Assembly (NCBI RefSeq): GCF_900112485.1
Contig: NZ_FOMG01000001.1
Span: 1-64,000 of the forward strand
Length of the DNA: 64,000 nucleotides
From: Clostridium uliginosum
Lineage (GTDB): Bacteria > Bacillota > Clostridia > Clostridiales > Clostridiaceae
Direction: 5' to 3'
How positions within the stretch are numbered: the first letter of the stretch is position 1; each line of letters starts with the position of its first letter. The notes below the pieces were generated by a model. The model saw only the letters and a list, made by a program, of their open reading frames with translations. It ran no database searches and was not told the DNA's origin. The position numbers and the translations under genes are program-made. Positions 46,602 to 55,129 of this stretch are shown in pieces.

Positions 46602-48800
46602 TTGAAAAAAATAATAACATTAATAGAAAATATAGAATATGGTAGAAAATATTTAGAACAAACAGATAAAAAAGGAAATAAGACAATAAATACAGATAAT
46701 TATATTTTTAATAATTTAAGTCTTGAAAGAGTTACATATACATCTGAGGATATTGTAGATATAACAGATGAATTGACAGTGGTGTCAAATGAGATAACAG
46801 AAAGTTTTAAGAATACATTTATAAGTCGTGGTAGAGAGGCAACTACAGAACAAATATATTTTGCAAATGAAACTGCAAAAGTTGTTTTGGGAGAATCACA
46901 AGATAGTCATATTATTGTTGATCCTGCTCCTTGTGGATTTGGTAAAAGTACAATCAAATTAGAATTAATGAAATATTTTACTAAGTTATATGAAGAAGAA
47001 ATTTTAACTACTGGTGTAATCATTGTTGGTGATAGATTAGAAGATTTAAAACAACTTCAAACAGATTTAGGAGAATACTCAAAACATACGTTCCTACTAG
47101 AAGGCTGGAATGAAGACGTTTGTAAAGATAAATCAATAAAAATTGCAGAGAATAAAATGTGTAGAAAATGTACATATACAAATTGTAAAGTTAAGATTCA
47201 AGGTTATGAGCAATCTAAATATCCAATTTTATTGATAACTAACTCTAGATTACAACAATTTGGTGAAATGATTGGTAGTCAATATAAGAAATGGGATGGT
47301 GGAGAAAGAAAAATATTACTTATAGATGAAAGACCTCAAATACTTGATAATGTGCTTGTTAGTAAAGAATTATTAAATAAAATAGATACTGCAATTTCAA
47401 ATGTAGATTATGAAAATATGAGTGAAAAAACACAATTGTCTAACTACTGGAAAGAGATTATAAATCTTGTAGAAAGTAAAATGATACCATTACGAGAGAA
47501 TTATAAAAGATTTATAATTTCTAATACTTGTAATATTGGAGTGTGCTTAGATAATGAATCATTTAAAAAATTATGGGATAAATACATGAAAAAAGATTTT
47601 TATAGAGAGTTAACTCATATTCATACAGTATTAACTCGTGGTGGCTTTTATGTATGTGAGAGCAATAAGGAATTTATAGCAACAATAGGTTGCAGGAATT
47701 TAAGAAATGATTATAAAGATTTTGAGAAAGTGGTTATTTTTGATGGTTCAGCATTGTATGATCCACAATATATTAGTATGTATGATTATAATGAAGAAAC
47801 TGGAGTAGACAATAGCGATTTAAGATTCCTTTATATTTCAAATGGTAGAACATATGAAAATTTAAATATTACTGCAAACTTAGCTCATAAGATAAGCAAA
47901 ACAGAATTTAAGAATAAGAGTAAATATTTGGTTAAAGCAACAGCAGAGTATATAAAAAATAAAGTTAATATAGGTTTTCATGCAAATAATTATGTCGTTA
48001 CATATAAAGAGCAAGCAGGTCAATTAGGTCAATTGTTAGATAATTCAACTTTAAAGCATAGAATACCTAAGAACGTGGATGGAAAAGCATATTATTTTGG
48101 TAATACTAAGGGATCAAATGAAATGGAAAGTTGTACAAGAATGTTTCAAATCGGTTGGGATACTTTACCAGATTATCTAGTAGCCATAATGTGGCTTAGT
48201 TGTAAAGGTTCATGGGATAAATTATTAGAATTATGCTTAGACAAAGAGAAAGCTATATTATATTCAGAAATGTTACAAAAGATGGATAGACATGAAGATA
48301 CTTTTAGACAAAAGACTTATTCAAGTGGTAATAAAAATTATTGTTTTGGATTAGTCGAAATAGATCAATTTCAATATTTAGATACAGTTAGTAAGTTTTA
48401 TCAAGAAATTCATAGAACAAAACTAAGAGATTATAATTATAAAAATGATATTGATATTTATGTATTCCAAGCTTCTAAATATTTAATTTTCGAAATGATT
48501 AAAAACTTATTGCCTAAATGTAACTTTAAAACAAATAAGGATACATTGTCAGAATTTCAAAGAGCAAAGGATGAAAGTTTTACTAAGGCTGATGGAACTA
48601 AAACAGTAGCACAAAAGTTCTTAAATTGGAATACTAATAATTGGAACGGTGAAAAGGTAAATATATCAGAAATTAAAAATAAATGTGAAATGACTAATGA
48701 GGAATGGAAAAATGTTAAAAAAAATAAGAGTGTTAAAGAAATTCTTTCAGAATGTACTAGGATTAGAGAAGGTAAAGAATATTATTTAACTAGAATTTAA
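46602..48800 (+). CDS. Phage SF2-type helicase with a Cys cluster
   Basis: The protein has 732 residues from the TTG at 46602, nine bases after AAAGGA; ATG codons at 46584 and 46596 are alternatives. Walker A is VDPAPCGFGKSTIKLE (about 106-121) and Walker B ILLIDERPQ (about 241). Four Cys in VCKDKSIKIAENKMCRKCTY then TNC suggest an XPD/DinG-type iron-sulfur or zinc insertion. FYQEIHRTKLRDYNYK may be the arginine-finger motif VI. It probably unwinds DNA in phage replication, next to the polymerase-like gene. Confidence 0.65.
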   Translation: MKKIITLIENIEYGRKYLEQTDKKGNKTINTDNYIFNNLSLERVTYTSEDIVDITDELTVVSNEITESFKNTFISRGREATTEQIYFANETAKVVLGESQDSHIIVDPAPCGFGKSTIKLELMKYFTKLYEEEILTTGVIIVGDRLEDLKQLQTDLGEYSKHTFLLEGWNEDVCKDKSIKIAENKMCRKCTYTNCKVKIQGYEQSKYPILLITNSRLQQFGEMIGSQYKKWDGGERKILLIDERPQILDNVLVSKELLNKIDTAISNVDYENMSEKTQLSNYWKEIINLVESKMIPLRENYKRFIISNTCNIGVCLDNESFKKLWDKYMKKDFYRELTHIHTVLTRGGFYVCESNKEFIATIGCRNLRNDYKDFEKVVIFDGSALYDPQYISMYDYNEETGVDNSDLRFLYISNGRTYENLNITANLAHKISKTEFKNKSKYLVKATAEYIKNKVNIGFHANNYVVTYKEQAGQLGQLLDNSTLKHRIPKNVDGKAYYFGNTKGSNEMESCTRMFQIGWDTLPDYLVAIMWLSCKGSWDKLLELCLDKEKAILYSEMLQKMDRHEDTFRQKTYSSGNKNYCFGLVEIDQFQYLDTVSKFYQEIHRTKLRDYNYKNDIDIYVFQASKYLIFEMIKNLLPKCNFKTNKDTLSEFQRAKDESFTKADGTKTVAQKFLNWNTNNWNGEKVNISEIKNKCEMTNEEWKNVKKNKSVKEILSECTRIREGKEYYLTRI

Positions 48801-48803
48801 AAG

Positions 48804-48856
48804 TTAGGTAGGTATAGAATCATATATAATATATATATAGTTTTATACCTACCTAA
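48804..48856. repeat. Perfect 13-bp inverted repeat hairpin after the helicase
   Basis: TTAGGTAGGTATA (48804-48816) and TATACCTACCTAA (48844-48856) are exact complements around an AT-rich loop. It has no T run; it may stabilise or process the helicase transcript. Confidence 0.65.
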
Positions 48857-48944
48857 GAAATTAAAATATCATATAAAGAATGGATAAGTTGATTTAAAAT
48901 ATAAAAAGATTTAAAAATTTATCAGTCGGATATTACTTGTTTTT

Positions 48945-49031
48945 ATAAGGGTTTAGTTGAGCTTTAGCGAAACTTGCCTTATCAAAATAATTAATAGACG
49001 AAATTGAGTCCCTAAAGGGACGCCGTAAGGC
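48945..49031 (+). ncRNA. Small folded non-coding region, possible RNA element
   Basis: ATAAGG (48945) pairs with CCTTAT (48977-48982) enclosing GTTT/AAAC; then GTCCCT-AA-AGGGAC (49008-49021) and GCC-GTAA-GGC (49022-49031) follow. This run of three hairpins, with several tetraloop-like loops, contrasts with the AT-rich surroundings in the 48857-49119 gap. No promoter or terminator was pinned down, so it may be a leader of the next gene. Confidence 0.4.
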
Positions 49032-49119
49032 AGGGAGAATACAGTATTAGAACTAAATTAGGTCATATATGGATTTTGAATAAAAAGTTATGCTACAATA
49101 ATAAAAGGGAGATGATTAA

Positions 49120-49701
49120 GTGGCAGAATGGTTACAAAGTTGGTCAATAATAATTTTAACAGGAGTATATGTAATAGCAACAATTGCAATTTGTATTTTT
49201 AATTATAAGTCTGCAAAGGCTACTAGAGAGCAAATAGTAGAGTCACAAAGACAATTTGAAGAAAGTAATAGACCTTATGTTAATGTAATCTTTGAAATAA
49301 TAAATGGTGGACTAGCATGTTTATCTATATCTAATAATGGAAATAAGATTGCTGAAAATGTAAAGATACATATAAATGATAAATTTTTAAATTTAATGAA
49401 TGCAAGAGATAGAGAAGAAATATCCCAATTTACTTCCCGAAGTATCCGAATAGGAATTAATCAAAAATGGACATTATGTATTGGATCACATTTAGATTTG
49501 ACAAAATTATCGAAAGAAAAAATAATAATAGATATTAATTATAATGATGGGGAAAGACAATTTAATGATACGAGTATAATAAGTCTAAATGGATATTTAG
49601 GAACATTAATATTTAAAAATTATCATAATGAAATGGATAAATCATTGAAAAAAATAGCTACTATACTTGATGAAAATAATAATTTAAAAGAAAATAAGTA
49701 A
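49120..49701 (+). CDS. Phage-associated single-pass membrane protein
   Basis: The 193-residue protein has a GTG start behind AAGGGAG. Residues 6-29 (QSWSIIILTGVYVIATIAIC) form one membrane helix, followed by a charged helix (KATREQIVESQRQFEESNRP) and a soluble beta-rich domain starting YVNVIFEIINGGLACLSISN. This layout is common in prophages and near abortive-infection genes; the function is unknown. It ends with its own terminator. Confidence 0.65.
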   Translation: MAEWLQSWSIIILTGVYVIATIAICIFNYKSAKATREQIVESQRQFEESNRPYVNVIFEIINGGLACLSISNNGNKIAENVKIHINDKFLNLMNARDREEISQFTSRSIRIGINQKWTLCIGSHLDLTKLSKEKIIIDINYNDGERQFNDTSIISLNGYLGTLIFKNYHNEMDKSLKKIATILDENNNLKENK

Positions 49702-49726
49702 AATTACACAGTATAAATTAAGAACT

Positions 49727-49757
49727 TAGTACAAGTTTTACTAGGTTCTTTTTTGTT
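49727..49757 (+). terminator. Intrinsic terminator
   Basis: AAGAACTTAGTA pairs with ACTAGGTTCTT and is followed by TTTT. Confidence 0.75.
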
Positions 49758-49792
49758 ATATAAAAATAGTTTATTGAAATATATAAGAGAAG

Positions 49793-49838
49793 ACTCAGCT
49801 TCACTACCGTTTCGCTTTCGCTCCTGTGATTGTGGAAG
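49793..49838 (+). promoter_or_regulatory. Partial copy of the phage leader element (copy 3)
   Basis: CTTCACTACCGTT matches GTTCACTACCGTT of copy 1, and GTGATTGTGGAAG matches the ATTGTGGA end, with a different middle. It lies 45 bases before the next gene. Confidence 0.45.
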
Positions 49839-49884
49839 ATAAAAATTCCAAATAAAATAATTAAAATTAAAGGAGAAGATAATT

Positions 49885-50436
49885 ATGTTAAAAGAAAAGG
49901 AAATTGAAGCAATGAAAATATTAATTAAAAACAACAATGCAGCCAAGTTTGGATTGGACGAAGATTATGAGAATTTAGGTTCTTTAAATGTTGAAGATTA
50001 TTTGGAGAGTTTATTGGAAGATGAAGAATCTGATGTAGATGCAAAGAAAATGATTTTCAAGTTTACAAATAAATATATACATAAAAATCTATATGCTGTA
50101 AAAGGTGTATTAAATGATGTTTTATACATTCTTATTGAAAATGAAGATGATGAAATAATTGACAGATTAAGAATTGGAGAATTTAAAGTTGAAGAAACTT
50201 GGGACGATTACAGTATTTTAACTATGCCAATGAGAATTGAAGATCATTTAAGACTTTATGCAATTCTGGATGAAGAATTAGAAGATAATGATAAATTAGA
50301 AATGTTTAATCAAGTAGGAAAATATTTAGGATTAGATAAATACATTTGTAGTGCAAAAGATAATGATTTATTTGAAAGCACAATAATGTTAATTTCAGAT
50401 AAAGACGGAAATATTATTGAAAAGATTAATTATTAA
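49885..50436 (+). CDS. Acidic hypothetical phage protein (183 aa)
   Basis: AAAGGAGAAG precedes the ATG. The protein is very acidic (for example VEDYLESLLEDEESDVDAKK) and contains a possible beta-strand core (YAVKGVLNDVLYILIENEDD) with no recognised motif. Strong negative charge suggests DNA mimicry or protein binding, but that is only an idea. It ends in a clear terminator. Confidence 0.6.
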   Translation: MLKEKEIEAMKILIKNNNAAKFGLDEDYENLGSLNVEDYLESLLEDEESDVDAKKMIFKFTNKYIHKNLYAVKGVLNDVLYILIENEDDEIIDRLRIGEFKVEETWDDYSILTMPMRIEDHLRLYAILDEELEDNDKLEMFNQVGKYLGLDKYICSAKDNDLFESTIMLISDKDGNIIEKINY

Positions 50437-50451
50437 AATGTAGATTGTTAG

Positions 50452-50486
50452 AAATCATGTAATTTAATTATTGCATGATTTTTTTA
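50452..50486 (+). terminator. Intrinsic terminator
   Basis: AATCATG pairs with CATGATT around an AT-rich loop, followed by TTTTT. Confidence 0.75.
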
Positions 50487-50528
50487 GAGTCTATATTAAT
50501 TGGATTCTGTTCGTTTACGTCAATTTTT

Positions 50529-50557
50529 TTGACATTGTTAGAGAGTTTGCTTATTTC
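50529..50557 (+). promoter_or_regulatory. Candidate promoter of a small RNA
   Basis: TTGACA (50529-50534), 17 bases and TATTTC (50552-50557). The -35 is perfect, the -10 weak. Confidence 0.4.
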
Positions 50558-50561
50558 TGTG

Positions 50562-50703
50562 GGGTAGTACCACCTTCCTCGAGTAAATATTAGATTAATA
50601 AGCTAAGTAGAATCACGCTGAGCGAAGATATAAATTATCTCGGTTCTAATGGACTGGACTACAAAGTGCTGAGTATGCACAATAACTATACTCTATTTTA
50701 TTT
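50562..50703 (+). ncRNA. Possible small structured RNA (about 140 nt)
   Basis: There is no ORF. GGTAGTACC is self-complementary; CGAAGATA and TATCTCG pair near 50623-50642 inside a larger AGAATC/GGTTCT stem; and the end is a terminator-like hairpin, GAGTAT (50671) with ATACTC (50688-50693), then TATTTTATTT. With the TTGACA box upstream it looks like an independent small RNA. The GC content exceeds the neighbourhood. Confidence 0.5.
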
Positions 50704-50713
50704 GTTAATATGA

Positions 50714-50788
50714 GTACACCACTTCATTTCTTCTTTCTTTTATTTATATATTTCTCCTTTTTTGTAATTTATAAATAAAGTGGTGTAC
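50714..50788. repeat. Perfect inverted repeat with a pyrimidine-rich interruption
   Basis: GTACACCACTT (50714-50724) and AAGTGGTGTAC (50778-50788) are exact complements. TTATTTATA and TATAAATAA extend the stem inside, after a 14-base pyrimidine-rich bulge on the left arm. Confidence 0.65.
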
Positions 50789-50962
50789 TGGTATAAGCAA
50801 ATAAAAACAAAATATATACTCATGAAAATAAAAAATTAGATGTAAGTAAATTTATTTAAAATCAACATTTTTAATTTCATAAATATTGTTAATTTTACAT
50901 ATTTAATAAAAAACATAAATAAATATACAATTATGGTATAATTATCAGAGGGGGGTATAGTG

Positions 50963-51481
50963 ATGAAAAAATTAAGATTAACAAAAGTAATAGCCAGTTC
51001 ATTAATAGTAGCTTCAGTATTGGCATTAAATCCAATAGGAGTTAATGCTGAATGGAGAAGTGATAGTAAAGGTTGGTGGTATGAAGAAGGTTCAAGTTGG
51101 GCTGTTGGGTGGAAACAAATTGGTGACAATTGGTACTATTTTGATTCACATGGCTATATGGCTAAAAATATAATTATTAATGGATATATTCTTGGAATAG
51201 ATGGTGCATGGGTAGAGAATGACCCAAATGTTAATGCAACATTTCCAAAAAATAAAATCAATATAAAAGATTATAAAATAACAGTATTCTATGTAAAAGA
51301 AACCGGTGAAATATGTAAATGCGTTGATGGGGTTAAAACATATTCAGTATTGGACGCTTCAGCAAATCAAGAGGAATTAAAAAAAGTATATGGTATTATT
51401 GTTATGGGAAAAGATGTAGAAATTCAATATGGATATAAAAATTTTAAAGTGGTTAATGGTAAAGTAATTTATAAAAAATAA
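50963..51481 (+). CDS. Secreted protein with cell-wall-binding repeats
   Basis: The protein has 172 residues from the ATG at 50963, behind GGGGG. A signal peptide is clear: KKLRLTKVIASSLIVASVLA with a cleavage site near VNAEW. Residues about 30-85 contain choline/glucan-binding-type repeats: GWWYEEGSSWAVGWKQIGDN then WYYFDSHGYMAKN. The C-terminal 90 residues are of unknown fold. A wall-binding secreted protein in the prophage accessory region suggests lysogenic conversion or a surface role; this is inference. Confidence 0.8.
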   Translation: MKKLRLTKVIASSLIVASVLALNPIGVNAEWRSDSKGWWYEEGSSWAVGWKQIGDNWYYFDSHGYMAKNIIINGYILGIDGAWVENDPNVNATFPKNKINIKDYKITVFYVKETGEICKCVDGVKTYSVLDASANQEELKKVYGIIVMGKDVEIQYGYKNFKVVNGKVIYKK

Positions 51482-51517
51482 TATTAAATATTATGAATTT
51501 AATACAGTATAGTAAAA

Positions 51518-51546
51518 GGGTATCTAATTTTATAGATAGCCTTTTT
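51518..51546 (+). terminator. Intrinsic terminator after the secreted protein
   Basis: GGGTATCTA and TAGATAGCC pair around ATTTTA, followed by TTTTT. Confidence 0.75.
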
Positions 51547-51578
51547 GTTATATAAAATATTAAGAGGAGGAATGCGTA

Positions 51579-51956
51579 ATGAAAGAATTTGAACAAATAT
51601 TTAACGGTGAGGTATTAGTAGGTTTAACTAAAAAAGAAGTATTAAAAAAATTAAAGGATATGCAAAAGCAGATAGAAGAAAAAATAGAAAGAAAAATTAA
51701 ATTTAATTTGGTTTTGCAAACGGAATATGACGAGATATTGATAGGTTCAAGTTTGATTGACTTTAAGAATAATTGTATTAATTTAAAAACAAAAAATAGT
51801 GTTATATATGAAACAGATGAAGGAGAATTATTTTATAAAAAAGATGGTTTTGATGAAACACGTATTTGTGACATAGAGGAGATTGAAGAAATTACTTATC
51901 TGATAAATACAGGAGAATATAGAATTATAGATGGTAAAGCAGATTGGCACTTATAG
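51579..51956 (+). CDS. Hypothetical phage protein (125 aa)
   Basis: AGAGGAGG precedes the ATG. The N-terminal 50 residues form a charged helix (KKEVLKKLKDMQKQIEEKIE), then come beta strands with acidic turns. No family is recognised. It is followed by a short ORF and then the DUF4062 gene. Confidence 0.55.
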   Translation: MKEFEQIFNGEVLVGLTKKEVLKKLKDMQKQIEEKIERKIKFNLVLQTEYDEILIGSSLIDFKNNCINLKTKNSVIYETDEGELFYKKDGFDETRICDIEEIEEITYLINTGEYRIIDGKADWHL

Positions 51957-52003
51957 AAATATAGGTGTCTTTTTATATTAAAAAATGAAGGAGATAGAGG
52001 ATT

Positions 52004-52123
52004 ATGGAAAATAGAAAGAAATTACAATGTACAATAAAGGGAAGAAAATTAGACATGTATTTCAGTTTAGGTTTTAAGTTGAAAAATGAGGAAGATTTTC
52101 TTGAGCAAATAGCAATAATTTAA
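52004..52123 (+). CDS. Very small hypothetical protein (39 aa)
   Basis: ATG at 52004 lies behind AGAGG (GGAGATAGAGG). The product MENRKKLQCTIKGRKLDMYF then SLGFKLKNEEDFLEQIAII is a plausible small folded protein. No family is known; the support is the ribosome binding site and uninterrupted frame. Confidence 0.4.
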   Translation: MENRKKLQCTIKGRKLDMYFSLGFKLKNEEDFLEQIAII

Positions 52124-52228
52124 GCAATTATTTGGTATAAAAGAAGGTTAATGAGTAATTATTTGTAATATTCTTGAAGGATTTTGTTAACTTCTGTATA
52201 ATTATATATTGTATAGGAGAGTGATACA

Positions 52229-53173
52229 ATGGCAAAAAAGAAATTGCAAATATTTATTTCATCAACATATATAGATTTAAAAGAAGAAAGACAAGCAGCA
52301 GTAGAAGCTATTTTAGGGTCTAGGCATATACCAGCAGGAATGGAATTATTTAAAGCAGGAAATACCTCACAATTAGAAACAATTAAAAAATGGATTAATG
52401 AATCTGATTTATATATGTTAATTTTAGGTGGCAGATATGGAAGTATAGAACCTATTTTAGGAAAAAGTTATACTCAAATTGAATATGAATATGCTTTAGA
52501 AAAAGGAATACCTGTATTTGCTGTTGTACTAGATGATTCATTTCTATATAGGAAAGCTGCTGACAAATCATATGAAGTATTCGAAAAAGACAATAAGGAA
52601 AAATATAACGAATTTAAAGAATTTGTTATGACTAAAATAATAAAAATTGTGGATGATTGTAAGGATATACAAATAGCAATAAAAGATTCAATAGTTGAGT
52701 TAGAGAATGATTATCCTTTATGTGGTTGGGTAAGAGCATCAGAAATTGAAGACTCTACTAAAATAATAAAGGAAAACAATAGATTATTAAAAGAAAATGA
52801 AAAGCTAAAGAATCAATTTGCAAAAATTAAAGAACAAGACAAATTGAGTAAATTTGGATATGAAGAAATTAAAAGAGTATTAAAGAAAAAAACTATTAAG
52901 ATATCAGGAGAATATTTTGATGATAAAAAAGATTTTAATGCTACTTATTTAGAATTTTTCATATTGTATAAAAATGCTTTTGTTACAGGAATTACTAATA
53001 GAGTTGGGGTTAGTGACTTTCAAAGCCATATTTATCATAAAATATGTCCACTTTTAATTTCTTTTGGTTTATTAGAAATAAACAAGGTTACTGGAGCTGT
53101 ATATAGAAGAATAGAAATGTCAAAAGCAGGTTTAGAATTTATGGCAAGATTAGAAATTGAGAATAATAAATAA
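52229..53173 (+). CDS. DUF4062 domain protein with C-terminal winged-helix-like region
   Basis: The 314-residue protein starts with KLQIFISSTYIDLKEERQAA, then the block SDLYMLILGGRYGSIEPI and SYTQIEYEYALEKGIPVFAV, typical of DUF4062, a TIR/SEFIR-like Rossmannoid domain frequent in defence and signalling proteins. A coiled coil (about 185-215) joins it to a C-terminal domain resembling a helix-turn-helix. DUF4062 proteins usually carry large effector domains; here none is seen. Possibly it is a phage-borne exclusion or sensor protein. AGGAGAG precedes the ATG. Confidence 0.8.
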   Translation: MAKKKLQIFISSTYIDLKEERQAAVEAILGSRHIPAGMELFKAGNTSQLETIKKWINESDLYMLILGGRYGSIEPILGKSYTQIEYEYALEKGIPVFAVVLDDSFLYRKAADKSYEVFEKDNKEKYNEFKEFVMTKIIKIVDDCKDIQIAIKDSIVELENDYPLCGWVRASEIEDSTKIIKENNRLLKENEKLKNQFAKIKEQDKLSKFGYEEIKRVLKKKTIKISGEYFDDKKDFNATYLEFFILYKNAFVTGITNRVGVSDFQSHIYHKICPLLISFGLLEINKVTGAVYRRIEMSKAGLEFMARLEIENNK

Positions 53174-53185
53174 TATAGTTATTAA

Positions 53186-53208
53186 AACTCTAGAAATAGG
53201 GTTCTTTT
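53186..53208 (+). terminator. Intrinsic terminator after the DUF4062 gene
   Basis: AACTCTA and TAGGGTT pair around GAAA, followed by CTTTTTA. Confidence 0.65.
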
Positions 53209-53298
53209 TATTATGCAGAAATACTATAATAGTTTCATTAACAGGTATATAATAGTAATAAGATCAAAATTATACTTTTAAACGAAAGGGATGTTTAT

Positions 53299-53466
53299 AT
53301 GTTTGTTATTTATTGTATATTTGTTGTCCTTGCAATTTGTATATTTTGTGGAGTTTGTATCGGAATATATAATGTAAGAGTAAGTAATGCACAAATTGAA
53401 ACCAGAGATTTACTTAAAAAACAAGTTAAGTTACAAGAAGAACAGATTAAAGATGTAAAAAGATAA
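53299..53466 (+). CDS. Small membrane protein (55 aa)
   Basis: ATG at 53299 lies eight bases after GAAAGGG. Residues 2-24 (FVIYCIFVVLAICIFCGVCI) form a single membrane helix; the C-terminal VSNAQIETRDLLKKQVKLQE is a charged cytoplasmic or coiled-coil tail. Small one-pass proteins of this sort are common in phage accessory regions. No function is known. A hairpin terminator follows. Confidence 0.55.
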   Translation: MFVIYCIFVVLAICIFCGVCIGIYNVRVSNAQIETRDLLKKQVKLQEEQIKDVKR

Positions 53467-53479
53467 TAAGTAATTAATA

Positions 53480-53510
53480 GGGGTAGTATTCAATTATACT
53501 GCTCTTTTTT
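53480..53510 (+). terminator. Intrinsic terminator
   Basis: GGGTAGTAT and ATACTGCTC pair with two wobbles, followed by TTTTTT. Confidence 0.6.
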
Positions 53511-53541
53511 AATGCAAAAAAAAGAAATTGGAGGGATAAAT

Positions 53542-53829
53542 ATGAGTTGGGATGTAAAACATAGACCATCATTAAAATTTAGTAATAATGGAATGGATTT
53601 AAAACAAGGTGTATTAGAAATAGAGAATGAATGGCTAGAGGGTAATAGTTTTGAACCTAATTTTAAAGTAGTTACCCAAAATGATTATGCGCTTAGAAGA
53701 TTGAAAGAAGGATGCAATGTTGAGTGTATAGAGACTGAATGGTATAAAATATCTAAAGGTCATAACTTTGTATTTAAGTTTGATGGACAATATTATAGTG
53801 TAGATTATTTAAACAGGGTATTGGCATAA
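53542..53829 (+). CDS. Hypothetical protein coupled to the HNH gene (95 aa)
   Basis: I chose the ATG at 53542, six bases after GGAGGG; an upstream ATG at 53512 lacks a site. The protein begins MSWDVKHRPSLKFSNNGMDL and has mixed beta structure (YKISKGHNFVFKFDGQYYSV). It overlaps the HNH start by one base, so it is co-translated with the late module. No family is recognised. Confidence 0.6.
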   Translation: MSWDVKHRPSLKFSNNGMDLKQGVLEIENEWLEGNSFEPNFKVVTQNDYALRRLKEGCNVECIETEWYKISKGHNFVFKFDGQYYSVDYLNRVLA

Positions 53830-54293
53830 TGGGTAAGGTATCTTGTAGCGTATGTGGTAGGATACACGAACGTAATTATATATGCAATGCTAAGAAGCAA
53901 AGACAATTAGATAAGAGTAAGAGAGATAGAGAAAGATTAGATAGTAAGATATATAGTACAAGCAGATGGAGAAAGCTTAGAAACAATGTAATAGAAGATT
54001 ACAACAATATAGATTTGTTTGCTTATTATATAGAAAGTAGAGTTGAAGTAGCACAAACTGTACATCACATTATAGAGGTTATGGAGAATATAGACCTAGC
54101 ATATGATACCGATAACCTTATACCATTATCTAATTATACACATAGAAGAATTGTTCATAAGTTGTACAAAACTAAATGTAAGAATTATATTGTAATGATG
54201 TTAAATGATATGTTAGATGATTGGAACAAAGGTAATAAAGAGTTAGGAAGTTATAAGGAAAGATATAATAAGATAGTAAAAGAGTTTGAATGA
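53829..54293 (+). CDS. HNH endonuclease next to the terminase genes
   Basis: The 154-residue protein begins with a zinc knuckle CSVCGRIHERNYIC. The HNH nuclease reads VAQTVHHIIEV, then NLIPLSNYTHRRIVHKLY (His-His, Asn, His ligands). WRKLRNNVIEDYNN just before is the typical DNA-binding lead-in. In HK97-type siphoviruses an HNH protein beside TerS and TerL supports cos cleavage, so it fixes the start of the packaging module. Confidence 0.85.
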   Translation: MGKVSCSVCGRIHERNYICNAKKQRQLDKSKRDRERLDSKIYSTSRWRKLRNNVIEDYNNIDLFAYYIESRVEVAQTVHHIIEVMENIDLAYDTDNLIPLSNYTHRRIVHKLYKTKCKNYIVMMLNDMLDDWNKGNKELGSYKERYNKIVKEFE

Positions 54294-54415
54294 ATGTATA
54301 AGAGTTATGTTATATATTAGTTATAATTAAATAATAATAATTGTTGGTAGATAGTAGATGATTTATATTAATTTATTGTATGATTCACATATTAAAATTA
54401 TAAAGAATGTAATTG

Positions 54416-54447
54416 CAGATAGTAATGTTTGTTACTGTCTTTTATTT
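54416..54447 (+). terminator. Terminator between the HNH and terminase genes
   Basis: GATAGTAA and TTACTGTC pair around TGTTTG, followed by TTTTATTTT. An outer ATTGCA/TGCAAT extends the stem. The 54448-54667 stretch contains no gene; a palindrome AACAAACGTTTGT at 54461-54473 and a CCCCCATAGG segment near 54525 are possible packaging-site features, not proven. Confidence 0.65.
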
Positions 54448-54667
54448 TGCAATTAAATAGAACAAACGTTTGTACAGTGTTGCTAATAAATGGGAAATAG
54501 CTGGGAAATAATTATTATTTTATATCCCCCATAGGTTGTGAATGGGACTATGACTAGCCTAAGACATAACAGGTTCTCCCTTACTTAAATTAATTTCCCT
54601 AAATGACGATTTTTCAATAGCCAACCTTAAATAATAATTATTATCAAGTAGAAAGGATGTGATAAAA

Positions 54668-55129
54668 GTGGCTAGACCAGCAATGAGTGCTTCTGTTACA
54701 AGTAAGCATTTAACAGAAGAAGAAAGAAAAAATAAAATTGAAACAGAACAAAAATTGAAAGGTAATAGTAATAATATAAAGCCACCTAAGTACCTTTCAA
54801 AAGAACAAAAAAAGATATTTAAATACATAGTAAATGAGTTGGTTAACTCTGAACTATTAGGGAATTTAGATATTTATGTTTTGTCTACAACTGCTATTTG
54901 TATAGATAGATTACAAGAAATTGAAAAATTAATAAATGAAGACATTGAAAAATTAAATGATAGGAAATTAATGGGGAGTAGAAAAGACTATCAATCCGAT
55001 TTATTTAGATGTATGAGTGAATTATCTATGACTCCTGCATCAAGAGCAAAACTTGGTAATTTAAATTTACAAGCACATCAAAATAAAGAAGATCCAGTTT
55101 TATTAGCATTAGGTGGTGATAATAAATGA
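54668..55129 (+). CDS. Phage terminase small subunit (P27 family)
   Basis: The protein has 153 residues from the GTG at 54668, nine bases after GAAAGGATG. It begins MARPAMSASVTSKHLTEEER, the P27-type opening. The C-terminal SMTPASRAKLGNLNLQAHQN is the usual small-subunit tail. It recognises the phage DNA for packaging. Its stop overlaps the large-subunit start by four bases. Confidence 0.85.
   Translation: MARPAMSASVTSKHLTEEERKNKIETEQKLKGNSNNIKPPKYLSKEQKKIFKYIVNELVNSELLGNLDIYVLSTTAICIDRLQEIEKLINEDIEKLNDRKLMGSRKDYQSDLFRCMSELSMTPASRAKLGNLNLQAHQNKEDPVLLALGGDNK

Noticed and set aside
54448..54667. cos site
   Set aside because: The location between HNH and TerS is right and palindromes exist, but no cohesive-end or repeat structure can be proven from one sequence.
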